Virus record (IMG/VR): IMGVR_UViG_3300028283_000038 | Coordinates: 1 to 22,099 of that record | Source of the DNA: a virus | Reading direction: 5' to 3' (one strand) | Length of the DNA stretch: 22,099 nucleotides | Shown: in pieces, positions 1 to 6,591 of the stretch | How positions within the stretch are numbered: position 1 is the first letter of the stretch | How the letters are laid out: each line of letters begins with the position of its first letter | Notes under the pieces: generated by a model | Databases searched by the model: none | Seen by the model: the letters and a program-made list of their open reading frames with translations, nothing else | Told to the model about the DNA's origin: nothing | Made by a program: the position numbers and the translations under genes

Positions 1-328
1 AGAAAAAGAAAAAGAAAAAGAAAAAGAAAAAGAAAAAGAAAAAGAAAAATCCCAACCAGAAAAAAAAGGTCCAGATAATGCACCAGTAGGAATTTTTGAT
101 TCTTTTAATTCTACTATGAAAGAAGAAAAGGAATACATTCCAAACAGAGATATAGAATTAAATAACTATTTCAATTTAGATGCTAAAATGAAAATGAAAT
201 GTAACAAAGAATATTTCAAATTACCAAAGGATGAAAGAACAACACCAGAACATTTTTATTTTACTTTTTGGAAACATCAACCAGAAAATATTAATCAAAT
301 GAAAGAATTAGGTATAAAGATTATTTAA
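1..328 (+). CDS. Replication-initiator-like protein, C-terminal part (5' end off the window)
   Basis: The frame is open from base 2. It reads eight Glu-Lys pairs encoded by (GAAAAA)8 at 2-49, then SQPEKKGPDNAP, and ends KELGIKII at TAA 326-328. An ATG at 116 exists, but the open frame upstream continues the Glu/Lys repeat seen in the gene that begins at 21351. That gene runs off the right end in the same (GAAAAA)n followed by the same kind of CCAACC sequence. I therefore read this as the C-terminus of that gene on a circular or permuted molecule. The GPDNAP segment is a degenerate copy of the AGPDKAPDSRELFNF unit near the right end. The last 70 residues are charged and rich in Phe, Tyr and Lys, with no motif I recognise. 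The initiator role comes only from the N-terminal part; this half alone gives no function. Confidence 0.75.
   Translation, partial: EKEKEKEKEKEKEKEKSQPEKKGPDNAPVGIFDSFNSTMKEEKEYIPNRDIELNNYFNLDAKMKMKCNKEYFKLPKDERTTPEHFYFTFWKHQPENINQMKELGIKII
2..49 (+). repeat. (GAAAAA)8 hexanucleotide microsatellite encoding (Glu-Lys)8
   Basis: Eight perfect GAAAAA units, in frame as Glu-Lys. Further arrays of the same unit lie at 21966-22013 (eight) and 22062-22091 (five). Because the unit is six bases, slippage changes the length of the charged linker without breaking the reading frame. Confidence 0.95.
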
Positions 329-439
329 TGGATAACATCAATCAGAGATTTAAATTCAACCAGACCACTTAAAAATGATTGTTTAATGGATAACATCAAT
401 CAGAGATTTAAATTCAACCAGACCACTTAAAAATGATTG
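324..439 (+). repeat. Two tandem copies of a 58-bp direct repeat
   Basis: Bases 324-381 and 382-439 appear identical. The first copy starts inside the stop codon of the preceding gene. Each copy contains TTTAATGG, and the ATG of the first copy overlaps the TAA stop (326-328). Each copy encodes the same 14-codon reading frame (328-372 and 386-430, product MDNINQRFKFNQTT). I do not claim these are genes. A partial third copy may begin at ATAACATCAA near 450. The stretch 440-526 holds nothing else I can support. Confidence 0.9.
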
Positions 440-526
440 TGGCGAGGAAATAACATCAAAGGGATTATCTCCGATGGTGCACTGGTCCGAAAAAAATATT
501 TTCATAAAATAAATCTTTTCCCAAAT

Positions 527-997
527 ATGAAACTATTTATATCTATAACCAATATAGATATGAATTTAAATGAAGAACCAAGTCGCGATAAAATAAGACA
601 TAGAGAACGAGCACAACAAATAAACAGTTTTGAAAACATGAATTTTTCCAGACGAGCGATACCAACAGATATAGACGGTTTTTTAGAATTTGATGGAAAA
701 CTTTTTATAAATTTTGAAGGAAAGTATAAAGGTAAAGAAATGATGTATGGACAAAGATTATCATTTGAACATCTGGTTCAATCACATAAAAGAGGCGGGG
801 ACGCCGCCTTTGTCATCCTGTACGAACATACAACACCCTGTAACGAAGATGTAGTTGTGGGCGAACAACTGGTAACCAAAGTATATGATAGTCGATTCTG
901 CGAGTGGAGAACACCAACCAGACCGATTAGAGTACAGGAAGCAATTGATATGATAATTAAATACGCTGTGAAGCATAACATAATTAAACTAAACTAA
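527..997 (+). CDS. Putative PD-(D/E)XK-type nuclease
   Basis: A 156-aa product from ATG 527. A longer frame would need a TTG at 437, and a shorter start is the ATG at 560. The central part reads AIPTDIDGFLEF, a short turn, then FINFEGKYKGKEMMYGQR. An Asp on one strand followed about a dozen residues later by hydrophobic-E-x-K is the layout of the PD-(D/E)XK nuclease core (VRR-NUC and Holliday-resolvase-like phage enzymes). The following helix with QRLSFEHLV and the AAFVILYEH strand also fit that fold. Phage enzymes of this superfamily act in recombination, end processing or resolution of DNA before packaging. The gene is the first of a tight cluster (1 nt to the next gene). An early-promoter-like pair, CTTTTC (515-520) and ACTATTTAT (532-540), would favour the 560 start. 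The family assignment is by pattern only. Confidence 0.55.
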   Translation: MKLFISITNIDMNLNEEPSRDKIRHRERAQQINSFENMNFSRRAIPTDIDGFLEFDGKLFINFEGKYKGKEMMYGQRLSFEHLVQSHKRGGDAAFVILYEHTTPCNEDVVVGEQLVTKVYDSRFCEWRTPTRPIRVQEAIDMIIKYAVKHNIIKLN

Positions 998-998
998 C

Positions 999-1238
999 AT
1001 GATGAAATTGGAAGAACTAGAACAGGTAATGCAAGTTTATCTTAAAATAAAGGATGACCAAGCAACCACAACAGAAATAAATGACGCTTATTTCTTGATA
1101 AATAAAGACCCAGCATCTGAAGAAGAAAGAAAACAATATATATATGACTGGATTGGATTAAGATATAATGATGTATATACTGCCACAGTAAAAACACAAT
1201 TTGATATAAATAAAATAATGAAAAGAAGAAAGATTTAA
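999..1238 (+). CDS. Small hypothetical protein (79 aa)
   Basis: Starts one base after the previous stop with two ATG codons in a row (999 and 1002). Its TAA is followed directly by the ATG of the next gene at 1239, so the three genes look like one transcription unit. The product is acidic in the first two thirds (LEELEQVMQVYLKIKDDQ, DPASEEERKQYIYDW) and basic at the end (KIMKRRKI), and is probably helical. I recognise no domain. Its position between a nuclease candidate and a sigma-like regulator suggests an early or middle accessory role, which is inference. Confidence 0.7.
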   Translation: MMKLEELEQVMQVYLKIKDDQATTTEINDAYFLINKDPASEEERKQYIYDWIGLRYNDVYTATVKTQFDINKIMKRRKI

Positions 1239-1895
1239 ATGGTAAATAACTACTGGAGTTCTCAAGATAATAAATTGATAAATGAATTCTATTATTGTTA
1301 TACTGGTATTACATCAGGTAAAACAAGAAATAGAATATTCAAACAATTGCAACCCAAACTGAATTTACTTATTGGTAATGCAATTCAAATAAGAATATCT
1401 TCTTGGAGTGACGAAGATAAAGAAGAAGCCAGACAGGATTGTTTATTACGTATATGGAATGCACTATCTAATAAATTAGATGAAAGAAAAATTCAAGGCG
1501 TTCTTAAATATCTATGGGTAATCACCAACAATATGTTGTTAACCATTGGCAGACGCCACAGTTTAATAACAGTGCCAGATATTATATATGATAGTGAACA
1601 TTTATCAATAGTTACTTTCCCTGAAGTAGAAGAATATAATGAAGATGATATACAGGAATACAGAAAAGCAATCATCAAAGAATTGGATAGAAAGATAATT
1701 GAGCAAGAGAAACTGAATAGAGTTAATACTATTTACTTAACACTACTTCGTGAGTATCTTATAGCAAATGATTATGATGGTAAAGGCTTTCAAGATTATA
1801 TATGTCAAACATTAAACATCAATCGCAAGAACTTCTATCAGATAAATTTTAAATTAAATATACGTTCATCAGTATTTAATAATAAACAAAAATAG
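1239..1895 (+). CDS. Sigma-factor-like late transcription regulator candidate (218 aa)
   Basis: Residues about 32-106 resemble sigma-70 region 2. A hydrophobic helix (LNLLIGNAIQIRI) is followed by the acidic SWSDEDKEEARQDCLLRIWNAL, which matches the usual 'D-EDL-QE-FLRLWKAL' pattern. Then come LKYLWVITNNMLLTIGRR, in the position of 'YLYRIARN...D-RR'. The C-terminus (about 183-208, FQDYICQTLNINRKNFYQ) could be a region-4-like helix-turn-helix. The length of 218 aa fits an ECF-sized factor. The gene lies just before the packaging genes, the place where ArpU/RinA-type late activators with sigma-like folds sit in other phages. I infer that it helps host RNA polymerase read the GCGTATTTAAA sites before the structural genes. 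It ends with TAG, rare in this genome. The alternative is a non-sigma DNA-binding protein. Confidence 0.5.
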   Translation: MVNNYWSSQDNKLINEFYYCYTGITSGKTRNRIFKQLQPKLNLLIGNAIQIRISSWSDEDKEEARQDCLLRIWNALSNKLDERKIQGVLKYLWVITNNMLLTIGRRHSLITVPDIIYDSEHLSIVTFPEVEEYNEDDIQEYRKAIIKELDRKIIEQEKLNRVNTIYLTLLREYLIANDYDGKGFQDYICQTLNINRKNFYQINFKLNIRSSVFNNKQK

Positions 1896-2005
1896 CACAT
1901 AAGCCCGCCACTAGTTGAAGTTTTTGTAACTCATTGGATACCACACCCCCAAGAGACGCTTAAAATATATGGTCAGCAGGTAGTACCCATAAATCAGGAA
2001 CAGAT
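1896..2005 (+). other. Non-coding gap before the packaging genes, possible cos/pac region
   Basis: About 110 bases with no convincing gene, richer in G and C than the surroundings (AGCCCGCCACTAG, CCACACCCCCAAGAG). It carries small symmetric elements such as GGTAGTACC inside ATGG...CCAT. A GTATTTAATAATAAAC sequence at 1872-1887, inside the end of the sigma-like gene, resembles the late promoter motif. Phage packaging sites often lie next to the small terminase gene, so a cos or pac site here is plausible but not shown. Confidence 0.3.
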
Positions 2006-2158
2006 ATGAAGAAGCCAGTAACAATAACACTAAGGATTGAAGAAGTAATAAATGATAATTATATAATACCAAAACATTTATTACAATCAACGATAAATCA
2101 TTTTATTCTGTATAAAATAAATGGTAAGATAGTTAAGAAGAAATATGAAAAAAGTTAA
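2006..2158 (+). CDS. Small hypothetical protein (50 aa)
   Basis: ATG at 2006 to TAA at 2156-2158. The product begins MKKPVTITLRIEEV and ends KKKYEKS. Its last 14 bases overlap the start of the presumed small terminase (2145), an arrangement typical of translationally coupled genes in this phage. No domain is recognised. The alternating hydrophobic start (VTITLRIEEV) suggests a short beta strand followed by a helix. It could be an accessory packaging or DNA-binding peptide. The evidence that it is a gene is the overlap and the clean frame, not homology. Confidence 0.5.
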   Translation: MKKPVTITLRIEEVINDNYIIPKHLLQSTINHFILYKINGKIVKKKYEKS

Positions 2159-2474
2159 TATAAAACTCGCATCAAAAGAACTGGATAGACTCAATGCCAG
2201 TGATTCAAAGAAAACGATTATCCTAAATAATATTGAGTTGTACAACGATTTGATTACAGCATACAAACAAGACAAAGAACAACGCAACCTGTATATCATC
2301 TATCAATTGAATGGTATGATTATAAAACAAATGAATGAACTTGAAAAACTTTCAAAGCAGAATGAAGAACTATCTGATGATACATTTACCGCAATGGTTG
2401 ATGCGATTAAAGATAGAAAAGTAAAACCTGTAAATGGTTTTAACAATAAAGCGAAAGATGTTGAAACAAGGTAA
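2145..2474 (+). CDS. terS: Presumed terminase small subunit (109 aa)
   Basis: The function is inferred from position. The gene lies directly before the large terminase, and the TAA (2472-2474) shares its last base with the ATG of that gene. The product is mostly helical and charged. It starts with a basic segment (MKKVNIKLASKELDRL), has a central helical stretch (LYNDLITAYKQDKEQRNLYIIYQLNGMIIKQMNELEKLSKQ) that looks like a coiled coil, and ends with a basic tail (KDRKVKPVNGFNNKAK). P27-type small terminases of similar length have a helical oligomerisation core of this kind and recognise the packaging site. I cannot see a clear helix-turn-helix, so a packaging accessory protein remains possible. 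Confidence 0.55.
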   Translation: MKKVNIKLASKELDRLNASDSKKTIILNNIELYNDLITAYKQDKEQRNLYIIYQLNGMIIKQMNELEKLSKQNEELSDDTFTAMVDAIKDRKVKPVNGFNNKAKDVETR

Positions 2475-4099
2475 TGACAAATAAAGAAATCGCTGTACAA
2501 TACGCCAATGATATCATCAATGAAATAATTCCAGCTTGTATCTATGTTAAACAATCCTGTAAGCGGTTCTTATCTGATTTAGAAAATCCGCTGTACTATT
2601 ACAATGATGAAGAAGTAAACGCGGTGGTGGCGTTTATCAATTCCTTATATCTGACAGAACAAACAACCAAACAACATTTTCTATTAGAAAACTGGCAAAC
2701 CTTTATTGTTGTTAACATCTATGGATTGTTTAAAGTAAGTACCAACACAAGAAAGATAAAGTATTCATATATCGAATGTTCAAGGAAGCAAGGAAAATCA
2801 CAATTCGTTAATGCTCTTGCCCTGTATCACCTGATTTTTGATACAGATAGTCAGGTTATTATATCCGCCAATTCAAAAGACCAAGCAAAAAATGTTGACT
2901 TTAAGAAGTGTAAACAGTACGCCAGCCAGTTAGACAGGAGCAAGAAACACATCAAACATTATTATAACTCATTAAGGTATAGAGATAGTGAATTAATTGT
3001 GACAGCATCCGACGCCAGTAAATTGGACGGCCTGAACACGAGTTTCGCAATCATTGATGAACTTCATGAAGCACCGAACAACCTGATGTACAATGTAATA
3101 AAGTCATCAATGGGGTCCAGAGAACAACCATTATTTATTGTAATCACCACCGCAGGTTTTGATACAAGTTCATTCTGTTATCAGTTAAGAAGTTATTGTA
3201 CAGATGTACTTAATGGTATTGCTGAAGATGAAAGCCAGTTTGTAATCATATATACATTAGATGAAACTGATGATTACACTAATCAGAATTGCTGGATTAA
3301 AGCTAATCCAAACTTGAATATATCAGTAAGGAAAGATTTTCTTGAAAGTGAAGTTAACAAGGCGGTGAATTTTGAAGCTGAAAGAAATGGTGTATTGGTT
3401 AAGAACTTCAACAAGTGGTTAAAATCTAATAGTGAAGATGACTGGATAAATGAAAAGTATGTGGTGGAAGCGATGGCTGATATATCAATCAATGATGACA
3501 GGTTTAAAGAACTTGATGTATATGTTGGTGTTGACCTATCAAGTATATCTGATATCACCGCCATTACATATATGATACCTGATAATAATATCATATACTT
3601 CTTCAATCAATATTATGTACCTGAAGATAGTATTAATTCCAATGTCAATAAAGATATGTTCAGGAACGCCGCCGCTAATGGTCACTTGAATATTACCAGC
3701 GGTAATGTGGTTGACTATGATAGAATATTAGAAGATATCCTGAAGGTTAATAACAGCCACGCCATTCAATTGGTATCATATGATAAATGGAATAGTACAC
3801 AATTCGCCATTGACGCCACGCAATCAGGATTGAAGTTAATACCATATAGTCAAACAGCAGGTAGTTTAAATAAGCCCATCAAAGAATTTCAGAAGCTTAT
3901 AATGTCAGGTGGTATTGTTTTAGAGAAAAATATATTAACAAAGTGGATGATATCAAATGTGGTTGTTAAACAAAATCACATGGGCAATCTTTCAATTGAT
4001 AAATCAAGTAGAAGTAAGAAGATAGATGGTTTAGCAAGTATTTTGAATTCGTTAGGCTCGTTCCTAGATAGTCCAAGATACTCATATGAAGTTCATTAA
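2474..4099 (+). CDS. terL: Terminase large subunit (ATPase and nuclease of DNA packaging)
   Basis: 541 aa, the normal length for Terminase_1 (HK97/YmfN-like) proteins. The N-terminal ATPase shows a Walker A variant ECSRKQGKS at residues 101-109, Walker B FAIIDELHE at 191-199 (D195, E196), and the coupling motif FIVITTAGFD at 221-230. The C-terminal RNase H-like nuclease has VGVDLSS with D354, SYDKWN with D437 and KKIDGL with D518, the expected three metal-binding acidic residues. The enzyme cuts concatemeric DNA and pumps it through the portal into proheads. The start shares one base with the stop of the gene before it. No truncation is seen. The Lys in Walker A lies in K105-Q-G-K-S, the spacing usual for terminases. 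Confidence 0.95.
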   Translation: MTNKEIAVQYANDIINEIIPACIYVKQSCKRFLSDLENPLYYYNDEEVNAVVAFINSLYLTEQTTKQHFLLENWQTFIVVNIYGLFKVSTNTRKIKYSYIECSRKQGKSQFVNALALYHLIFDTDSQVIISANSKDQAKNVDFKKCKQYASQLDRSKKHIKHYYNSLRYRDSELIVTASDASKLDGLNTSFAIIDELHEAPNNLMYNVIKSSMGSREQPLFIVITTAGFDTSSFCYQLRSYCTDVLNGIAEDESQFVIIYTLDETDDYTNQNCWIKANPNLNISVRKDFLESEVNKAVNFEAERNGVLVKNFNKWLKSNSEDDWINEKYVVEAMADISINDDRFKELDVYVGVDLSSISDITAITYMIPDNNIIYFFNQYYVPEDSINSNVNKDMFRNAAANGHLNITSGNVVDYDRILEDILKVNNSHAIQLVSYDKWNSTQFAIDATQSGLKLIPYSQTAGSLNKPIKEFQKLIMSGGIVLEKNILTKWMISNVVVKQNHMGNLSIDKSSRSKKIDGLASILNSLGSFLDSPRYSYEVH

Positions 4100-4116
4100 A
4101 AATAAATATTTAAGTA

Positions 4117-4148
4117 TTTACACTTTTCATCAATTTCAATATATTTAT
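4117..4148 (+). promoter_or_regulatory. Early-class promoter (TTTACACTTTTC-N11-TATATTTAT)
   Basis: TTTACA at 4117-4122, CTTTTC at 4123-4128, an 11-base spacer, then TATATTTAT at 4140-4148. The same boxes and the same spacer length occur at 21218-21249 (+) and 19147-19178 (-), and without TTTACA at 21073-21098 (-). The last T is 19 nt before the ATG at 4167. Confidence 0.6.
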
Positions 4149-4166
4149 AATAAACACGATAAACAA

Positions 4167-4460
4167 ATGAAAAACTATTTTAAAAGGAATGAATTTCTAT
4201 TATCTGAAGAAGGAATTAGAAAGTTTAATACATCATCACAACTGAAAGTTGAATATAAGGAAGAACAACCATTTGAAGATGATTATAAAGAAGAAATTAT
4301 TATTGTCACTTCTGAAAGAGAAATGTCACATAATGAAATAATGTATTTTACAGGTAAATATAGAAATTGTAGAATAGTAAATAACCTATCAAAAAATTCT
4401 ATTATATCAATGCCATTAAATTATACACTAGACACAATGACTGTGATAAAGGTAATTTAA
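4167..4460 (+). CDS. Small hypothetical protein behind an early-type promoter (97 aa)
   Basis: I choose ATG 4167 although an in-frame ATG at 4086 would give 124 aa overlapping the terminase end by 14 nt. The early-class promoter at 4117-4148 lies inside that extension, and 4167 is 19 nt after its -10 box. The product starts MKNYFKRNEFLLSEEGIRKF and has an acidic middle (KVEYKEEQPFEDDYKEE), a strand-like EIIIVTSERE and a hydrophobic end. No family is recognised. It sits between terminase and portal, where structural operons rarely have an independent early gene. A moron-like or regulatory role, for example acting on the palindromic sites at 4546-4585, is conceivable but unproven. Confidence 0.6.
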   Translation: MKNYFKRNEFLLSEEGIRKFNTSSQLKVEYKEEQPFEDDYKEEIIIVTSEREMSHNEIMYFTGKYRNCRIVNNLSKNSIISMPLNYTLDTMTVIKVI

Positions 4461-4538
4461 AATCCACTGGAGTAATATATAGTATTATTTTACAGATATT
4501 TACTAATTAAGGAAATTTAGTGATAATTAAAAATTATT

Positions 4539-4553
4539 AGCGTATTTAAAAAT
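4539..4553 (+). promoter_or_regulatory. Late-class promoter motif AGCGTATTTAAAAAT before portal
   Basis: A copy of the GCGTATTTAAA motif (core 4540-4550). The distance to the portal ATG (4601) is longer than at most other sites because the tandem palindromes at 4546-4585 lie between. ATACGCT at 4594-4600 forms an inverted repeat with AGCGTAT at 4539-4545. Confidence 0.55.
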
Positions 4554-4585
4554 GTGTGTACATTATTAAAAATGTATATACATTT
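4546..4585 (+). promoter_or_regulatory. Two tandem 20-bp palindromic sites, candidate operator
   Basis: TTAAAAATGTGTGTACATTA (4546-4565) is followed directly by TTAAAAATGTATATACATTT (4566-4585). The second contains the perfect palindrome AAAATGTATATACATTTT (4568-4585). The first differs by two central bases. The 20-bp period is about two helical turns, so two dimers would bind on one face. They overlap and follow the late-type promoter motif, as expected for a repressor or activator site controlling the head genes. Confidence 0.5.
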
Positions 4586-4600
4586 TAAAACATATACGCT

Positions 4601-5878
4601 ATGAACTTTATTCAAAAGATATTCAACAAGCCAGAAACAAGAAGTACAATAGAAGATTTTCAAAATCCAATATTAGGTACACTTTCATTTGGTACTTATG
4701 GTGCATACAATCAAAGCAAAGCTTTAAAACTATCAACAGTATATAGATGTGTAAATCTTATATCAGATAGTATTGCTTCACTTCCATTATATCCATACAT
4801 CTGGAAAGGTGATTGGAAATACATAGATGAAAGTAATACACTATACAACATATTGAATGTTCAACCAAATTCATTTATGGGGTCCTATCTATTCAAGAAA
4901 CAAATCTTGGTTAATATGTTGCTCAAGGGCAACGCATACATTCTGATTGATAGAGCGAATTCTGGAACAGTACTTTCTTTAACATTATTGAATTCTGATT
5001 ATGTTCAGATATATATCAACGGTGCATTGATATCAACAATATCAGATTTTACAGCACTTGGCCCTGATGTAAAAATTACATATTACAATCAGTTAACAGG
5101 TAAAGAATATGATAAATCACAGATAATACACATACCAAATTATGTACGTGATAATGGAATTGAAGGTGTTTCAACCTTAACATACGCCGCTGATACTCTT
5201 GGACTAGCCTCATATACTAATGAACATTCATCAAACTTCTTTAAAAGTGGTTCAAACCTGGCTGGTATTCTTAGACCTGTAGCAGGTGGAACATTATTAA
5301 AAGGTCAGGCGATTAAAGCAAAACAGGACTTTATCAATTCATTATCACCTGCCGTTGGCGGTATCAGCGGTGGAATAGTGGCCCTAGATGCAGGCTTGGA
5401 GTATCAGAGTATCACAGTAAATCCAAAAGATAGTCAAATGATTGAAAACAAGGCGTTCAGCGTTCTTGAAATTTGTAGGTACTTTGGCGTTCCGCCATCA
5501 CTGGCATTCTCTGAAACTGGAAAATATTCAACCGCAGAACAGCAAAGTTTGGACTTTTTGAATAATGGTTTACTACCATTGATTGAGAAGCTCGAGAACG
5601 AGCTATTTCGCAAGCTATATCTTCCAAGTGAATGGCCAACATCAGATTTAAAATTCGCCGTAGATAATTTAATCAGATTGGATGCAGTAACTAAAGCAAG
5701 TGTATTAACACAATTAATAAATGTTGGTGTTAAGACTGTAAATGAAGGCCGTGAAATGTACGATGCTAAATTTCCAGTTGCAGGTGGTAATAAAGCATTC
5801 ATCAGTACAAACCTTCAACCATTGGATAATCCTGTAGTAACAGGGCCAACACCAGTTGATAATAAACTTAAACAATAA
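4601..5878 (+). CDS. Portal protein (HK97 family)
   Basis: 425 aa, typical for Phage_portal proteins of the HK97 type. Recognisable blocks are LSTVYRCVNLISDSIASLPLYPY near residue 45-67, LFKKQILVNMLLKGNAYILI near 97-116, and ICRYFGVPPSLAF followed by YSTAEQQSLDFLNNGLLPLIEKLENEL in the last third. In the folded dodecamer these form the wing, the stem and the clip that contacts terminase. The portal is the unique vertex through which DNA enters and leaves the capsid, and it nucleates head assembly. The gene starts directly after the ATACGCT half of an inverted repeat, with a late promoter motif and palindromes upstream. The C-terminal 35 residues (NPVVTGPTPVDNKLKQ) are Pro/Asn-rich and probably disordered. 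Confidence 0.95.
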   Translation: MNFIQKIFNKPETRSTIEDFQNPILGTLSFGTYGAYNQSKALKLSTVYRCVNLISDSIASLPLYPYIWKGDWKYIDESNTLYNILNVQPNSFMGSYLFKKQILVNMLLKGNAYILIDRANSGTVLSLTLLNSDYVQIYINGALISTISDFTALGPDVKITYYNQLTGKEYDKSQIIHIPNYVRDNGIEGVSTLTYAADTLGLASYTNEHSSNFFKSGSNLAGILRPVAGGTLLKGQAIKAKQDFINSLSPAVGGISGGIVALDAGLEYQSITVNPKDSQMIENKAFSVLEICRYFGVPPSLAFSETGKYSTAEQQSLDFLNNGLLPLIEKLENELFRKLYLPSEWPTSDLKFAVDNLIRLDAVTKASVLTQLINVGVKTVNEGREMYDAKFPVAGGNKAFISTNLQPLDNPVVTGPTPVDNKLKQ

Positions 5879-5887
5879 TAGAATAAT

Positions 5888-6559
5888 ATGGAAAATATAT
5901 TTGAAACAAGAACAGCAACCGAAATAAGAGCGAATACAGAAACAGGTATCATTAGTGGTACTGCCATAGTATTCAACCAAGAAAGTAATTTGCTTGGTGG
6001 ACAATTCCGAGAAATAATAAAACCTGAAGCCGCAACTGAAGAATTTTTAAGAAGTCAGGATATTGTAATGAAGTTCAATCATCAGCCAGATTCTATACTT
6101 GCAAGATATAGAAGTGATGGCCAAAGAAATTCATTATCATTTAATGTTGATGAACGTGGTGTTAACTTCAGTTTCAAAGCAAAAACTAAAGATGCTGGTT
6201 TACTTGAAAGTATAAACGCTGGCGATATCAACGCCGCTTCTTTCGCCTTCAGAGTATCGCCCGAACCAAAAAGTGAAAACTGGGAAAAAAGAAATGATGG
6301 AACATATCTAAGAACAATTTCAAAGTTTGATGTGGTTAAAGATTTTTCATTGGTTATTGACCCAGCATATTCAGCAACATCTATATCAATGCGTGGACTT
6401 GATGAACTTAAAGCCAAAGAAGAAGCTGATAAGTTGATTAAAGAAGAAGAAGAAAGAAAAGCACAAGAACAACTTAAAAGAAATGAAGAAGAACAAAAAA
6501 ATAGATTGGCTGATTATTACAAAAAATATGAAGATAAAATCAATCAATTAAAAAAATAA
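5888..6559 (+). CDS. Prohead maturation protease (HK97 S78/U35 family)
   Basis: 223 aa. The protease domain covers about residues 1-170. VMKFNHQPDSILAR holds the catalytic His65, and GDINAASFAFRV holds the catalytic Ser118. FSLVIDPAYSATSISMRG ends the fold, as in the HK97 gp4 family. After that comes a long, highly charged helical tail (about 171-223, rich in KEEEERK and KRNEEEQKN) that looks like a coiled coil and may serve as an internal scaffold, since no separate scaffold gene is present. The enzyme cuts the N-terminal delta domain from the capsid protein inside the prohead and then degrades itself. It lies 9 nt after portal and before the capsid gene, the standard HK97 order. Confidence 0.93.
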   Translation: MENIFETRTATEIRANTETGIISGTAIVFNQESNLLGGQFREIIKPEAATEEFLRSQDIVMKFNHQPDSILARYRSDGQRNSLSFNVDERGVNFSFKAKTKDAGLLESINAGDINAASFAFRVSPEPKSENWEKRNDGTYLRTISKFDVVKDFSLVIDPAYSATSISMRGLDELKAKEEADKLIKEEEERKAQEQLKRNEEEQKNRLADYYKKYEDKINQLKK

Positions 6560-6568
6560 AAATAAACA

Positions 6569-6580
6569 GCGTATTTAAAT
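6569..6580 (+). promoter_or_regulatory. Late-class promoter motif GCGTATTTAAAT before major capsid gene
   Basis: Core match to the repeated motif. TATTTA begins 20 nt before the capsid ATG at 6592. It gives the capsid gene its own transcript, which the terminator at 7811-7843 would end. Confidence 0.6.
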
Positions 6581-6591
6581 AAAAATATTCA

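Noticed and set aside
437-526. Extension of the nuclease candidate to a TTG start at 437
   Set aside because: TTG lies at the end of the tandem repeat, the extension is not protein-like, and ATG codons at 527 and 560 have better A/T-rich leaders.
515-540. Fifth early-class promoter CTTTTC-N11-ACTATTTAT
   Set aside because: Spacing is exact but the -10 box differs in two positions and TTTACA is missing; in such AT-rich DNA this may be chance. Kept only as a hint for the 560 start.
4086-4166. Upstream ATG of the small gene after terminase
   Set aside because: The segment contains the early-class promoter with the exact shared spacing, so it is more likely untranslated or non-functional as coding sequence.
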